NCBI GenBank assembly: GCA_964368625.1
Contig: CAYJBH010000010.1
Coordinates: 1 to 64,000 of the forward strand
Direction: 5' to 3'
DNA: 64,000 nt
From: CAYJBH01 sp964368625
GTDB taxonomy: Bacteria > Bacillota > Clostridia > Oscillospirales > Ruminococcaceae
Shown: piece by piece, positions 52,524 through 61,767 of the stretch
Layout: each line of letters begins with the position of its first letter
Position numbering within the stretch: position 1 is the first letter of the stretch
The notes under the pieces: generated by a model
The model's input: only the letters and a program-made list of their open reading frames with translations
Databases searched by the model: none
What the model was told of the DNA's origin: nothing
Translations under genes and position numbers: made by a program

Positions 52524-55397
52524 TTAACTTCTCGAGATTTGAAATATTAGCTCCATTTCATAGCTTATATTTGTTTCTGGTTTTGATGCGTAATCTTTAC
52601 GTAGCACGTCACCAATTCCGGAATTTGCCGCATCGATATTAACCGTCATTCGGTTACTCATCAACAGTGAATCTAAGTCTGTTGCTGCTGCAAGGTGTTC
52701 CTTTCGATATGGATGAACAGATACATCAGGAAAGTTATTTTGTGCTCTAATTAGCATGACCTTATTATCGTTTTTAACATTACCGTATATCATCAGCCAT
52801 TCAACACCTGTACGGTTACCATTTTCTTTAGGCATAAGATAATGATGGCACAGCTCCTCAATTCCACCTTGCAAAAGCACCGGTAACGCTGCCATCCTTC
52901 GATTTTTGTAGTTCTCGTTAGGTCCAAGACTAAAGCATGCTAGTTCGTGGAGTTCCGCCACTGCCTCAAAGGTGAGCCCAAACCTGTTAGCTGGTTGCGA
53001 TGATTTTATACTGTATGCAACAACAAGATCACCTTTGCTGTTGCATCTGTAACAGATAACAAGCGACTTTATTCCGTCTGTTATAAACTCGGCGGTTAGC
53101 GAAGTTGGTTCGGCGGTTAGCCTTTTTAATCTTATACCATTTTCGGCCTCCTGCCAAAAACCAATCTTAAACAGTCTTTTAACCGAATTGAAAAGACTTC
53201 GGTCATTTGCTTCTTGTTTTTTACACACTCGAGAAATCTGAGGCCTTAACGGTTGGCTTAGAAACTCAAAATCCTCACGCATCATTGAAGTTAAAAAACC
53301 TGTTTGCTTGTCTATTGAATAGCTACAGCCGCAATGATAAAAGCTAAAAACATTCTCCTCATCATAAAGTTCTACAAACTCATTAATAGCAGCTTCAGTT
53401 CGATTTTTTATCCTTGCATAGCTACTGCAAATGCTTCTTTCAGAGTCTGACCATACGGGTGGCTTTGCATCATAGAGATTAACAACAAGATCTATCGCCT
53501 TATCGGTAGAGATGGCAGGATAAGGAAGAGTTATCTGTACCGAAGCTCCAATATCTACTTGTGGAATTTCAACCTGTCCGCTTTCACGTGTAAGACCGTC
53601 TAGCCTAATTTCCCAAACAACATAATATTTATCAAGAGATATAAATTGATGATTATTCTTTACGGTTAATATCGACTCATTTAGTTCCATTAATACAGGT
53701 GAAAAACATTGCTTCACCTCAAATGCTGTTGGATTAGGTGTTCTATCCGGCTGAAGTATCCCATCAGCTATCGATATTTGATAGTTCTCTCCGTCCCAAG
53801 CAGAGGTTATAATAAAGTTAGAAATAAATCCGCCTACCAGAAAATCGTTATTGTTAATACATTTTATATAATCACCAAGATAACCTAATCCATTTCCTTC
53901 AGCATCAATAAAATCATAAAAGATTGTTGGGGATAAGGTTCGTTTAACTGCTGATTTTTCTATTAACCTTATACTTCGTTCATAAGACACCTCAATGTCT
54001 AACCCTACTATTGATCGTGTTTCATCCAGCTCTTTTAACATACCCACTATATCAGAATCGGTGTCATCGTTAACACCCCATAGAACTATTGATGGATGGT
54101 TTTTTAATCTTGCTACCATAGAATTAACTCTATCCCGAACAAAGGCGGTTATGTTTTGATTTTTTTTAAGTCCATTTGTATCAATAGCCGGATAAGAAAT
54201 TACAAACAGACCCATTTCATCGCAGATATCATAAAGCCTGTTAGATGCCGGATATCTAAGGCTAATTGCATTAAAGTTACATCGCTTTATTAGCTGTAGG
54301 TCTTTACGTAGCTGTTCGTATGTAAGTGTTCTTGCTGTATCAGCGTCCCACTCTTCATATACCGTTCCAAAAAATTTAACGCTTTTTCCGTTTAACTTTA
54401 CTCCGCCCGATAACCCATCAACAAAGAGCTCTCTAAATCCAACCTGGACCGCACGTAGGTCTAGTGTGTTTCCAAGGTTATCCTGCAAAAACAACACTAA
54501 TCGATATAGGCACGGATTTTCCCCGCTCCAAAGGCTAGGAGCTTCTACATTGATCAGTAGCGATAGTGGTAACGATGTCTTTGATGGAGAAACATTAAAA
54601 ACTGTTTCCTGATCCTTTGCAACAATTGTGCCGTTTTCATTGTAAAGGATGCCCCATAGCTCTATGTTTTCATGCTTAGCTTTTATACTTAACGAGGCAT
54701 CAACATAAAGACTTCCCAAGGTGTAGTCGCTCGATAGAACTGTTTTAACCTTAAGATCGGATACTCCAAAAATCGGCTCACCACATAGCCAAACATCCCT
54801 AAAAATCCCAGATAAGCGAAACCTGTCGGTATCCTCAAAGCAGCTGCCATGGCTATATTTAAAAACTATTATTGTAAGATGATTTTCACCCAGTGCTATA
54901 AATTCTGCAAGAGAAAATCTATGCCCATCGTATGCTGATTGGCAAAAACCTATATAGCATCCGTTCAAATATACTTCTGCTGCAGAACCAACTCCATCAA
55001 GCTGAAGGAAAAGTTCGCGCTCCAACATCTCGGTTGTTACATTAAATGTTCGGTGATATGCACCAACCGAGTTAATTTCATCCGGAGGAGTAACCCCTGC
55101 CCTGTACGGGTCATAGCGATCCTTTATCCAGTCTTTGTCTACTTCTTTCGTCTGCCAATCTGATGGAACAGTTATTTTTTTAGCTCCTCGATAGTCCTTA
55201 ATCAGCTCGATACCTTCAGGTAATCTTTCTATTGATTCGAATAGTAAGAAGTCCCATTCCCCATTTAGTGTAGTAAAATGTGGACTCACTTTATTATCAC
55301 GAGCTTCTCCAATCGAATCAAAGCCAAACCCGACCCCCGTAACCGGAAGCCCAGCTTGACTTACAAATTCGATATCTTTAAAGGCCGGATATGGCAT
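52524..55397 (-). CDS. GH2 beta-galactosidase-like protein lacking both catalytic glutamates
   Basis: A 957-residue LacZ-type protein with jelly-roll (about 40-205), immunoglobulin-like (about 215-325), TIM-barrel (about 330-600) and C-terminal beta-sandwich domains. The scaffold is clear (VPSDWQ, GAYHRTF, LYDICDEMGLFV, NHPSIVLWGVND). However, the acid/base motif N-E-S reads N-D-D (443-445), the nucleophile motif E-Y-A-H-A reads D-F-I-D-A (Asp495), the GGFIWDW block reads GGFISNF (522-528), and the S-H-Y-P motif reads LRYP. Such changes should abolish normal double-displacement activity. The frame is intact, so it is a conserved non-enzyme or an altered enzyme. It sits 12 bases after serA. 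Confidence 0.85.
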   Translation of the reverse strand: MPYPAFKDIEFVSQAGLPVTGVGFGFDSIGEARDNKVSPHFTTLNGEWDFLLFESIERLPEGIELIKDYRGAKKITVPSDWQTKEVDKDWIKDRYDPYRAGVTPPDEINSVGAYHRTFNVTTEMLERELFLQLDGVGSAAEVYLNGCYIGFCQSAYDGHRFSLAEFIALGENHLTIIVFKYSHGSCFEDTDRFRLSGIFRDVWLCGEPIFGVSDLKVKTVLSSDYTLGSLYVDASLSIKAKHENIELWGILYNENGTIVAKDQETVFNVSPSKTSLPLSLLINVEAPSLWSGENPCLYRLVLFLQDNLGNTLDLRAVQVGFRELFVDGLSGGVKLNGKSVKFFGTVYEEWDADTARTLTYEQLRKDLQLIKRCNFNAISLRYPASNRLYDICDEMGLFVISYPAIDTNGLKKNQNITAFVRDRVNSMVARLKNHPSIVLWGVNDDTDSDIVGMLKELDETRSIVGLDIEVSYERSIRLIEKSAVKRTLSPTIFYDFIDAEGNGLGYLGDYIKCINNNDFLVGGFISNFIITSAWDGENYQISIADGILQPDRTPNPTAFEVKQCFSPVLMELNESILTVKNNHQFISLDKYYVVWEIRLDGLTRESGQVEIPQVDIGASVQITLPYPAISTDKAIDLVVNLYDAKPPVWSDSERSICSSYARIKNRTEAAINEFVELYDEENVFSFYHCGCSYSIDKQTGFLTSMMREDFEFLSQPLRPQISRVCKKQEANDRSLFNSVKRLFKIGFWQEAENGIRLKRLTAEPTSLTAEFITDGIKSLVICYRCNSKGDLVVAYSIKSSQPANRFGLTFEAVAELHELACFSLGPNENYKNRRMAALPVLLQGGIEELCHHYLMPKENGNRTGVEWLMIYGNVKNDNKVMLIRAQNNFPDVSVHPYRKEHLAAATDLDSLLMSNRMTVNIDAANSGIGDVLRKDYASKPETNISYEMELIFQISRS

Positions 55398-55409
55398 TAG
55401 TGTTCCTCG

Positions 55410-56582
55410 TTAGCTTTTGTGTAGTGTCCTAACTCTAATAACACCGTCTATTGCCTCTATGTGCTTAATTATGTCATTATCAATCTTGTCGGCAACATCT
55501 AAAACGGTATATGCTATCTCTCCACGACTCTTGTTTACAAGATTATCGATATTAATACCTACTTCGCCTGCACAACCGGTAATAGCAGAAAGCATACCAC
55601 TTCTGTTTTTATTAAATATACATATCCTTGTTCCGGTAAACGGTTCTAACGATACATTCGGCATATTTACACTGTTTTGAATTTCACCAAAATTTAGATA
55701 GGATTTAAGCTGGCTTACCGCCATAAATGCACAGTTATCCTCGCTTTCGGGAGTAGATGCACCAAGGTGCGGTATTGCAAGTACTCCGGCAACATCAATA
55801 AGCTCTTCGGTTGGAAAATCGGTTATATATCCTCCGAGCTTTCCGGTAGATAGGGCTGATATAATGTCAGCATTAACTGCAAGATCACCACGGGCAAGGT
55901 TAATAATTCTTGCACCATCCTTCATCTTATCTAGTAAATTTTTATTAACAAATCCCTCGGTGTCTTTATTTACCGGCAGGTGTAAAGTTAAGAAATCACA
56001 ATCGCTAATTATATCTGCAAGATTAACACATGGCTTAACACTTCTTGAAAGATTCCATGCAGCCTGAATCGAAATGAAAGGGTCATATCCGTATACATCC
56101 ATTCCAAGGTGAACCGCTGCATTGGCAACTAAAACACCAATAGCACCAAGGCCGATAACACCAAGTTTTTTCCCTCCAATTTCAGGGCCCACAAATTGAC
56201 TTTTTCCTTTTTCAACTAAGGCCGGAACTTCAGCGCCCTTGCCTTTAAGTGTTTTTGCCCAAACAATACCGTCACCAAGATTGCGACAACCGGCAATAAG
56301 GGCAGCAATGGTTAGCTCTTTAACTGCATTTGCGTTAGCTCCCGGTGTATTAAATGCAACAATACCTTTTTCGGTACAAGCGTCAACCGGAACATTGTTA
56401 TAACCTGCACCGGCTCGAACTATTGCAAGTAGGTCATCACCAAGCTCTTCAGCTGCAATTTTACTACTACGAACTAATATACCGTGCGGATTCTCTTGCT
56501 CATCGTTAACATTAAACAGCGGTGCTGTTAATGAGGTTAATGCTTTGGGGCTTATGCTGTTTTTTGTTTTAATTCTATACAT
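55410..56582 (-). CDS. serA: D-3-phosphoglycerate dehydrogenase with C-terminal ACT domain
   Basis: First step of serine synthesis: NAD-dependent oxidation of 3-phosphoglycerate. The protein has about 390 residues, with RAGAGYNN, the Rossmann GLGAIGVLVA, NLARGDL (catalytic Arg), FPTEE (Glu) and HLGAST (His). A C-terminal ACT domain (about 320-390) probably gives serine feedback, as in other forms. The frame opens at TTG 56591, but ATG 56582 follows AAAGGA at the right distance. It overlaps the serC stop by eight bases, so translation is coupled. Confidence 0.95.
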   Translation of the reverse strand: MYRIKTKNSISPKALTSLTAPLFNVNDEQENPHGILVRSSKIAAEELGDDLLAIVRAGAGYNNVPVDACTEKGIVAFNTPGANANAVKELTIAALIAGCRNLGDGIVWAKTLKGKGAEVPALVEKGKSQFVGPEIGGKKLGVIGLGAIGVLVANAAVHLGMDVYGYDPFISIQAAWNLSRSVKPCVNLADIISDCDFLTLHLPVNKDTEGFVNKNLLDKMKDGARIINLARGDLAVNADIISALSTGKLGGYITDFPTEELIDVAGVLAIPHLGASTPESEDNCAFMAVSQLKSYLNFGEIQNSVNMPNVSLEPFTGTRICIFNKNRSGMLSAITGCAGEVGINIDNLVNKSRGEIAYTVLDVADKIDNDIIKHIEAIDGVIRVRTLHKS

Positions 56583-57654
56583 TAGCTTCAAATCCTTTCA
56601 TGAAATCAACTAAGGCTTGTACCCCCTCTATAGGCATAGCATTATAGATAGAAGCTCTCATTCCGCCAACAAGGCGATGGCCCTTAAGGTTAACAAGACC
56701 GGTAGCAGTAGCCTCTTTGCAAAAACGATTATTAAGCTCGTCGTTCTCGGTAGTAAATGTAACATTCATCATGCTGCGGCAGTCGGTACGAACCGGATTT
56801 TTAAACAGACTACTGCCATCGATATAGTTATAGAGAATTGCCGCCTTTTTATGGTTATGCTCTGCCATCTTTTCAAGGCCGCCCATGGTATTTTTTACCC
56901 AGTCGGCAACAAGACCTGCGGCATAAATTGCAAAGGTCGGCGGGGTGTTAAACATACTGTCAGACTTAACATAGGTATTATAATTTTGCATAGTAGGCAG
57001 GCTTTCTGCACTGCGTGATAACAGCTTTTTATCAATTATTACAACAGCAAGTCCGGCTGGCCCCATATTCTTTTGTGCACCAGCATATATCATACCAAAC
57101 CTAGCAACATCAACCGGCTCACTCATTATACAGCTACTCATGTCCGCAATTATCGGAACATCTCCACAATCTGGCAGCTCTGAAAAAACGCTTCCAAAAA
57201 TCGTATTATTGTAGCAAAGATGAAGATAATCGGAACCCTCAGATGGTTTAATATTCTTCATTGATGGTATATATGTAAAGTTATCTGCCTCGCTTGTTGC
57301 AAGGATGTTAACTTCGGTAAACTTTTTAGCTGCCTTGGCAGCCTTACCACTAAATTCACCGGTAACGATATAATCTGCCTTACCATTTACCGTTAAATTT
57401 GCTGCCAGCATATCAAACTGCATTGATGCTCCACCCTGAATAAATAACAATTCATGGCTATCAGGTATGCATAAAGTGTCTATAATATTCTGCTTAGATG
57501 CTTTAAAAACAGAATCATAAACAGGACTGCGATGGCTCATTTCCATAACCGATTGTCCACACCCATCGTAGGATAACAAATCCTTTTGCATTTTTTCAAG
57601 TACCGGCAACGGTAGCATAGATGGACCTGCTGAAAAATTAAATACTCTTTGCAT
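56575..57654 (-). CDS. serC: Phosphoserine aminotransferase
   Basis: Second step of serine synthesis, a PLP enzyme transferring the amino group from glutamate to 3-phosphohydroxypyruvate. It opens RVFNFSAGPSMLPLPVLEKM, diagnostic of SerC, and has the PLP lysine in YAGAQKNMGPAG and HRLVGGMRASIYNAMP near the C-terminus. The 359-residue length is normal. It leads serC-serA-GH2-galM. No serB gene is in the window. Confidence 0.96.
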   Translation of the reverse strand: MQRVFNFSAGPSMLPLPVLEKMQKDLLSYDGCGQSVMEMSHRSPVYDSVFKASKQNIIDTLCIPDSHELLFIQGGASMQFDMLAANLTVNGKADYIVTGEFSGKAAKAAKKFTEVNILATSEADNFTYIPSMKNIKPSEGSDYLHLCYNNTIFGSVFSELPDCGDVPIIADMSSCIMSEPVDVARFGMIYAGAQKNMGPAGLAVVIIDKKLLSRSAESLPTMQNYNTYVKSDSMFNTPPTFAIYAAGLVADWVKNTMGGLEKMAEHNHKKAAILYNYIDGSSLFKNPVRTDCRSMMNVTFTTENDELNNRFCKEATATGLVNLKGHRLVGGMRASIYNAMPIEGVQALVDFMKGFEANV

Positions 57655-57686
57655 CTCTACTCCTTATTAATAGTTAAAAATTATAA

Positions 57687-57735
57687 ATGCAAAATGCAAA
57701 ATGCGTAACAGCATTTGTAGTTCAGCATTTTGCAT
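57687..57735 (-). repeat. Overlapping inverted/direct repeat between gpmI and serC
   Basis: On the plus strand ATGCAAAATGC occurs twice, overlapping, at 57687-57697 and 57694-57704, and its exact inverse GCATTTTGCAT lies at 57725-57735. On the minus-strand transcript the right arm can pair with either copy, giving two alternative 11-bp hairpins. A T-rich stretch follows on the minus strand. It may end gpmI transcription or regulate serC. The tandem form suggests slippage. Confidence 0.65.
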
Positions 57736-57750
57736 CTATAATATAAAGTT

Positions 57751-59265
57751 TTATGAAATTAAAGATTTTCCGGTCATCTCTGCCGGCTGATCTATGCCCA
57801 TTATCTCAAGCATCGTTGGCGCTAAATCTGCAAGGCTGCCACCACTTTTTAGTGTGCAGTCGTAGCCGGTGATGGCAAGCGGAACGGGGTTTGTTGTATG
57901 AGCTGTAAAAGGCGAACCGTCCTGCTCGGTCATCTGGTCTGCGTTACCGTGATCGGCAGTAAGAAGCATAACTCCCCCTGCAGCGCTAACAGCATCAGCA
58001 ACTCTACCCACGCACTCGTTAACGGTTTTCACCGCCTTTACTGCGGCATCAAAGTCTCCGGTGTGACCAACCATATCGCAGTTTGCAAAGTTTAGAATAA
58101 TAACATCGTAAAGATTGCTATCAATACGTTTTATCACCTCGTCGGTAACCTCATTGGCCGACATTTCAGGTTTAAGGTCATAGGTTGCTACCTTTGGCGA
58201 TGGGATAAGAGCTCGGTCTTCTCCCTCATAAACCTTTTCAACCCCACCATTAAAAAAGAATGTTACATGTGCATACTTTTCTGTTTCGGCAATCCTAAGC
58301 TGCTTTTTACCAAGTTTCGATAAATATTCGCCAAGAGTATTATTTAGTGTTTGTGGTTTAAAAGCAACCGTAACATTTGGCATTGTAGCATCGTACTGTG
58401 TAAAGCAAACATAGTTGAGTGCAAAAAATCCATTAGAGCGGGTAAAGCCATCAAATGCAGGATCAACAAATGTTCTTGTTATCTCCCTTGCACGGTCTGG
58501 TCGGAAATTAAAGAAAACAACGCTGTCGCCCTCTGTAATTTTACCGTCTTTATCACAGATTGTAGGCATAACAAATTCGTCGGTAACGTTATCGGCATAG
58601 CTTGCCTTTACCGCTGCTACCGCATCAGCATTGTATACACCCTCACCCATAACCATTGCACGATAAGCTTTTTCTACACGTTCCCAACGGTTATCTCTAT
58701 CCATTGCGTAAAAGCGACCCATAACCGTTGCAATGCTTCCGGCTCCGATTTTCTTAAGCTCGTTGCTTAGCTGTGCAACAAAATCTGCACCACTGGATGG
58801 AGGCACATCACGCCCATCTAAAAAACAATGTACAAATATTTTTTTCACGCCACTATTTTTTGCAAGCTCTACCAATGCATAAAGATGCGTGTTGTGAGAA
58901 TGAACTCCACCATCTGATAAAAGACCTGCAAAGTGAACAGCACTATCATTTTTTGCTGCAGCATTCATGGCATTGCACAATACTTCATTTTCAAAAAAGT
59001 CACCGTCTTTTATTGATTTTGTAATGCGGGTAAGTTCCTGATAAACAACACGACCGGCGCCGATGTTGGTATGACCAACCTCACTGTTGCCCATCTGACC
59101 TTCCGGCAGGCCTACAGCCAATCCGGAAGCATCGATAGAGGTTGTTGGATTATTAGTAAAAATATCATTAAGTCTTGTAGGATTTGCAGCCAAAATGGCA
59201 TTTCCGCTATAGGAGTCACCATTACCGTATCCATCCATAATGCAAAGAACTACCGGTTTACTCAT
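57751..59265 (-). CDS. gpmI: 2,3-Bisphosphoglycerate-independent phosphoglycerate mutase
   Basis: Interconverts 3- and 2-phosphoglycerate using manganese. The 504-residue length is the family standard. It opens KPVVLCIMDGYGNG and has the active-site Ser in MGNSEVGHTNIGAG (near residue 60), FNFRPDRARE and LTADHGNADQM. It overlaps the tpiA stop by four bases on the minus strand, in the order pgk, small frame, tpiA, gpmI. Confidence 0.97.
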   Translation of the reverse strand: MSKPVVLCIMDGYGNGDSYSGNAILAANPTRLNDIFTNNPTTSIDASGLAVGLPEGQMGNSEVGHTNIGAGRVVYQELTRITKSIKDGDFFENEVLCNAMNAAAKNDSAVHFAGLLSDGGVHSHNTHLYALVELAKNSGVKKIFVHCFLDGRDVPPSSGADFVAQLSNELKKIGAGSIATVMGRFYAMDRDNRWERVEKAYRAMVMGEGVYNADAVAAVKASYADNVTDEFVMPTICDKDGKITEGDSVVFFNFRPDRAREITRTFVDPAFDGFTRSNGFFALNYVCFTQYDATMPNVTVAFKPQTLNNTLGEYLSKLGKKQLRIAETEKYAHVTFFFNGGVEKVYEGEDRALIPSPKVATYDLKPEMSANEVTDEVIKRIDSNLYDVIILNFANCDMVGHTGDFDAAVKAVKTVNECVGRVADAVSAAGGVMLLTADHGNADQMTEQDGSPFTAHTTNPVPLAITGYDCTLKSGGSLADLAPTMLEIMGIDQPAEMTGKSLIS

Positions 59266-60029
59266 CTGCTACCTGCCTCTACAATAACTGCAAAGTCGGC
59301 AGATTTAAGCGAAGCCCCGCCGATAAGACCACCATCAATATTCTCCATATCAAGAAGCTCTGCGGCATTTTTTGGATTCATGGAGCCACCGTACTGTATA
59401 ACAGTAGCGTCGGCTGTTGCTGAACCAAACATCTCGGTTAGCTTTGCACGAATAAAAGCACAAACCTCTTCAGCCTGCTCGGTTGTAGCTGTTACACCGG
59501 TACCGATAGCCCAAACCGGCTCATAGGCAATTATAACGTTCTTCATCATGTCGGCATCGAAGCCTGAAAGGCCGCGCTTAATCTGAAGTGCAATAAGCTC
59601 TTCTGTTATGCCGGCTTCACGTTGTTCTAAAGTTTCACCCACGCAAACGATAGCTACAAGCCCTGCTTTTACTGCTGCGGTAGCACGTAGGCAGACGGTC
59701 TCGTCTGTCTCTGCGAAATATTGACGACGTTCACTGTGACCGATAACAGCGTGTGTTACCTTAAGTTCGGTTAACATAGAGGCAGAAATTTCGCCCGTAT
59801 ATGCGCCGTTTGCCTCAAAATGTACGTTCTGAGAACCTACACATATGCCTGTTCCCTCACAAAGTGCTACAGCACCCGGAAGGTCAACATATGGTACGCA
59901 GATAACTACATCACAGTCAGCCTTAGCTGCTATTGGCTTTAACTCCTCGATTAGCACTGCAGCCTCGGATGGAGTTTTGTTCATCTTCCAGTTGCCGGCA
60001 ATGACAACTTTACGTTTTGCCTTGTTCAT
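59262..60029 (-). CDS. tpiA: Triosephosphate isomerase
   Basis: Interconverts dihydroxyacetone phosphate and glyceraldehyde 3-phosphate. Residues include GNWKMNK (catalytic Lys), the catalytic His in IGHSERRQYF, and the catalytic Glu in AYEPVWAIGTG. The 255-residue length is normal. Its ATG lies one base after the stop of the small frame 60031-60237, with the AAGGAG site inside that frame's last codons. Confidence 0.97.
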   Translation of the reverse strand: MNKAKRKVVIAGNWKMNKTPSEAAVLIEELKPIAAKADCDVVICVPYVDLPGAVALCEGTGICVGSQNVHFEANGAYTGEISASMLTELKVTHAVIGHSERRQYFAETDETVCLRATAAVKAGLVAIVCVGETLEQREAGITEELIALQIKRGLSGFDADMMKNVIIAYEPVWAIGTGVTATTEQAEEVCAFIRAKLTEMFGSATADATVIQYGGSMNPKNAAELLDMENIDGGLIGGASLKSADFAVIVEAGSR

Positions 60030-60030
60030 A

Positions 60031-60237
60031 TTATTGCTCCTTATTAATGTTATAACTAATTATATTGTGTTGCCATAAATGCTCATCAACCTTCGTAATG
60101 ATATCTGCCTCTTCCCGGCATCTACCTACCATATGGTTTATTAAGGCATTTATAGCGTTGTAAAATTCTATCCTCTTTACTATAAAAAGAAGCCGGTAAA
60201 AATTACTTAGAATTTCACTTTCTAGGGTCTCTACCAT
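60031..60237 (-). CDS. Possible small protein between pgk and tpiA (68 residues)
   Basis: An uncharacterised frame of 68 codons filling the 248-base gap in the pgk-tpiA-gpmI operon. The product is helix-prone and mixed charged/hydrophobic (SNFYRLLFIVKRIEFYNAIN is a strong helix candidate). Its stop is one base before the tpiA start, a typical coupled-gene arrangement. Against it: no Shine-Dalgarno lies before the ATG, and the region just upstream is folded in a hairpin. I do not recognise a family. Confidence 0.35.
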   Translation of the reverse strand: MVETLESEILSNFYRLLFIVKRIEFYNAINALINHMVGRCREEADIITKVDEHLWQHNIISYNINKEQ

Positions 60238-60243
60238 TCTATA

Positions 60244-60267
60244 TAGGGAGAGGTTTCCCTCCCCCTA
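60244..60267 (-). repeat. GNRA-loop hairpin directly downstream of pgk
   Basis: On the minus strand TAGGGGGAGG-GAAA-CCTCTCCCTA forms a 10-bp stem capped by a GAAA tetraloop, ten bases after the pgk stop. There is no T run. It is more likely an mRNA-stabilising or processing hairpin than a terminator. Confidence 0.7.
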
Positions 60268-60277
60268 TTAATTGTTA

Positions 60278-61468
60278 CTATTTATCGTTTAAGCAGGCAA
60301 TTCCCGGAAGGATTTGACCCTCTAAGAATTCAAGACTTGCACCACCGCCTGTGCTGATATGTGTCATCTTTTCTGCAAACCCAAGTTGCTCTACAGCCGC
60401 TGCTGAATCACCGCCGCCTATAATTGAAACTGCGTTACTTTCTGCAACCGCTTTGGCAACTGCAATTGTACCCTCGGCAAAGCGTGACCACTCAAACACT
60501 CCCATCGGTCCGTTCCAGATAACTGTTCCTGCTGATTTAACTGCATCGGCAAACTTTTTTTGTGTCTCAGGTCCTATGTCTAGACCCATCCAACCATCTT
60601 CGATGTGGAAATCATCAACAGTTTGTATATCGCAATCCTCGGCAAACTTATTACCAACAATGTTGTCGACCGGCAAAAGTAGATTAACGCCCTTTGTTTT
60701 TGCATCTTCAAGCATCTTTTTAGCAAGCTCAACCTTATCTTCTTCACAAAGAGAAGAACCAATTTTAAGACCCTGTGCTTTAAAGAAGGTGTATGCCATA
60801 CCACCACCGATTATTAGTGTATCTACCTTATCAAGGAGATTTTCAATAACACCAATTTTATCACTAACCTTAGCGCCACCGAGAATTGCAACAAATGGTC
60901 GCTTAGGCTCTGCAAGTGCGCCACCCATAACGGAAAGTTCTTTTCCAATAAGGTATCCACAAACTGCCGGGAGATAGTCGGCAACACCTGCGGTAGATGC
61001 ATGTGCACGATGAGCCGTACCGAATGCATCGTTAACATAGATATCTGCAAAAGCTGCAAGCTTTTTGCTGAACTCGGGATCGTTTTTTTCCTCTTCTTTG
61101 TGGTAGCGTAGATTTTCAAGCAGGCAAAGTTCTCCATCCTTTAATGCGGCAACCTTTGCAGCTGCATCTTCACCCACAACGTCGGTAGCCATAGCTACAG
61201 GGCAGTTTAGCAGTTCGGATATACGTGCCGCTACAGGAGCAAGCGAATATTTAGCAACAACCTCACCCTTCGGGCGACCCATGTGGCTACACAAAACTAC
61301 CTTAGCACCGTTATCCTTTAAATATTTAACGGTATCAAGAGCGGCAACTATTCTCTTATCGTCGGTTATTGCACCATCTTTCATCGGTACGTTGAAGTCG
61401 CAACGTACTAGGCAACGCTTGCCTTTAACATCAATGTCCTCTACAGTTTTTTTGTTCATCATGTTCAT
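60278..61468 (-). CDS. pgk: Phosphoglycerate kinase
   Basis: ATP-forming step from 1,3-bisphosphoglycerate to 3-phosphoglycerate. The protein has 396 residues. It opens KRCLVRCDFNVPMKDG and has CSHMGRPKG, YVNDAFGTAHRAHAST and GGGDSAAAVEQLG, all hallmarks of the family. AAGGAG lies nine bases before the first of three in-frame ATGs. It leads the glycolytic run into tpiA and gpmI. Confidence 0.97.
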   Translation of the reverse strand: MNMMNKKTVEDIDVKGKRCLVRCDFNVPMKDGAITDDKRIVAALDTVKYLKDNGAKVVLCSHMGRPKGEVVAKYSLAPVAARISELLNCPVAMATDVVGEDAAAKVAALKDGELCLLENLRYHKEEEKNDPEFSKKLAAFADIYVNDAFGTAHRAHASTAGVADYLPAVCGYLIGKELSVMGGALAEPKRPFVAILGGAKVSDKIGVIENLLDKVDTLIIGGGMAYTFFKAQGLKIGSSLCEEDKVELAKKMLEDAKTKGVNLLLPVDNIVGNKFAEDCDIQTVDDFHIEDGWMGLDIGPETQKKFADAVKSAGTVIWNGPMGVFEWSRFAEGTIAVAKAVAESNAVSIIGGGDSAAAVEQLGFAEKMTHISTGGGASLEFLEGQILPGIACLNDK

Positions 61469-61518
61469 CTTATCATTCTCCTTAATTTTATTACAAATTC
61501 TGTTATTTATTTAACGAT

Positions 61519-61547
61519 ATTGTATCATAAAAACGCCTGTTCTGCAA
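61519..61547 (-). promoter_or_regulatory. Promoter of pgk
   Basis: On the minus strand TTGCAG (61547-61542), 17 bases, TACAAT (61524-61519) with an extended TGA. About 50 bases ahead of the pgk start. Confidence 0.75.
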
Positions 61548-61728
61548 GTGTTTTTTTAATTACCCTATCAGCTTTTTTATTAACGATACGGCAAATATAT
61601 TCTTTGTTTTTATCTAACAGAAAAACTTATGCCATGCAGCTCTTTAAACCTGATTGTGAAACAAAGTTTAATATTATTTTTTGAAGCTGTCAGTGTTTTT
61701 ACATATGTCGGATTTGCTTCACAATATC

Positions 61729-61767
61729 TTGACAAACCTTGACAATTTATGGTAACATGAATAAAAT
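61729..61767 (+). promoter_or_regulatory. Promoter with tandem -35 boxes ahead of the VWA-FHA gene
   Basis: TTGACA occurs twice, at 61729-61734 and 61739-61744. The second has a 17-base spacer to TAAAAT (61762-61767). The first has an 18-base spacer to TAACAT (61753-61758). Two overlapping promoters ten bases apart are possible. Confidence 0.7.

Noticed and set aside
58351..58770. Antisense frame of 139 codons inside gpmI
   Set aside because: It is Cys/Ile/Ser-rich, has no domain signal and lies opposite a conserved gene.
60351..60977. Antisense frame of 208 codons inside pgk
   Set aside because: It is the complement of a highly conserved enzyme, has Ser/Pro-rich shadow composition and no ribosome-binding site.
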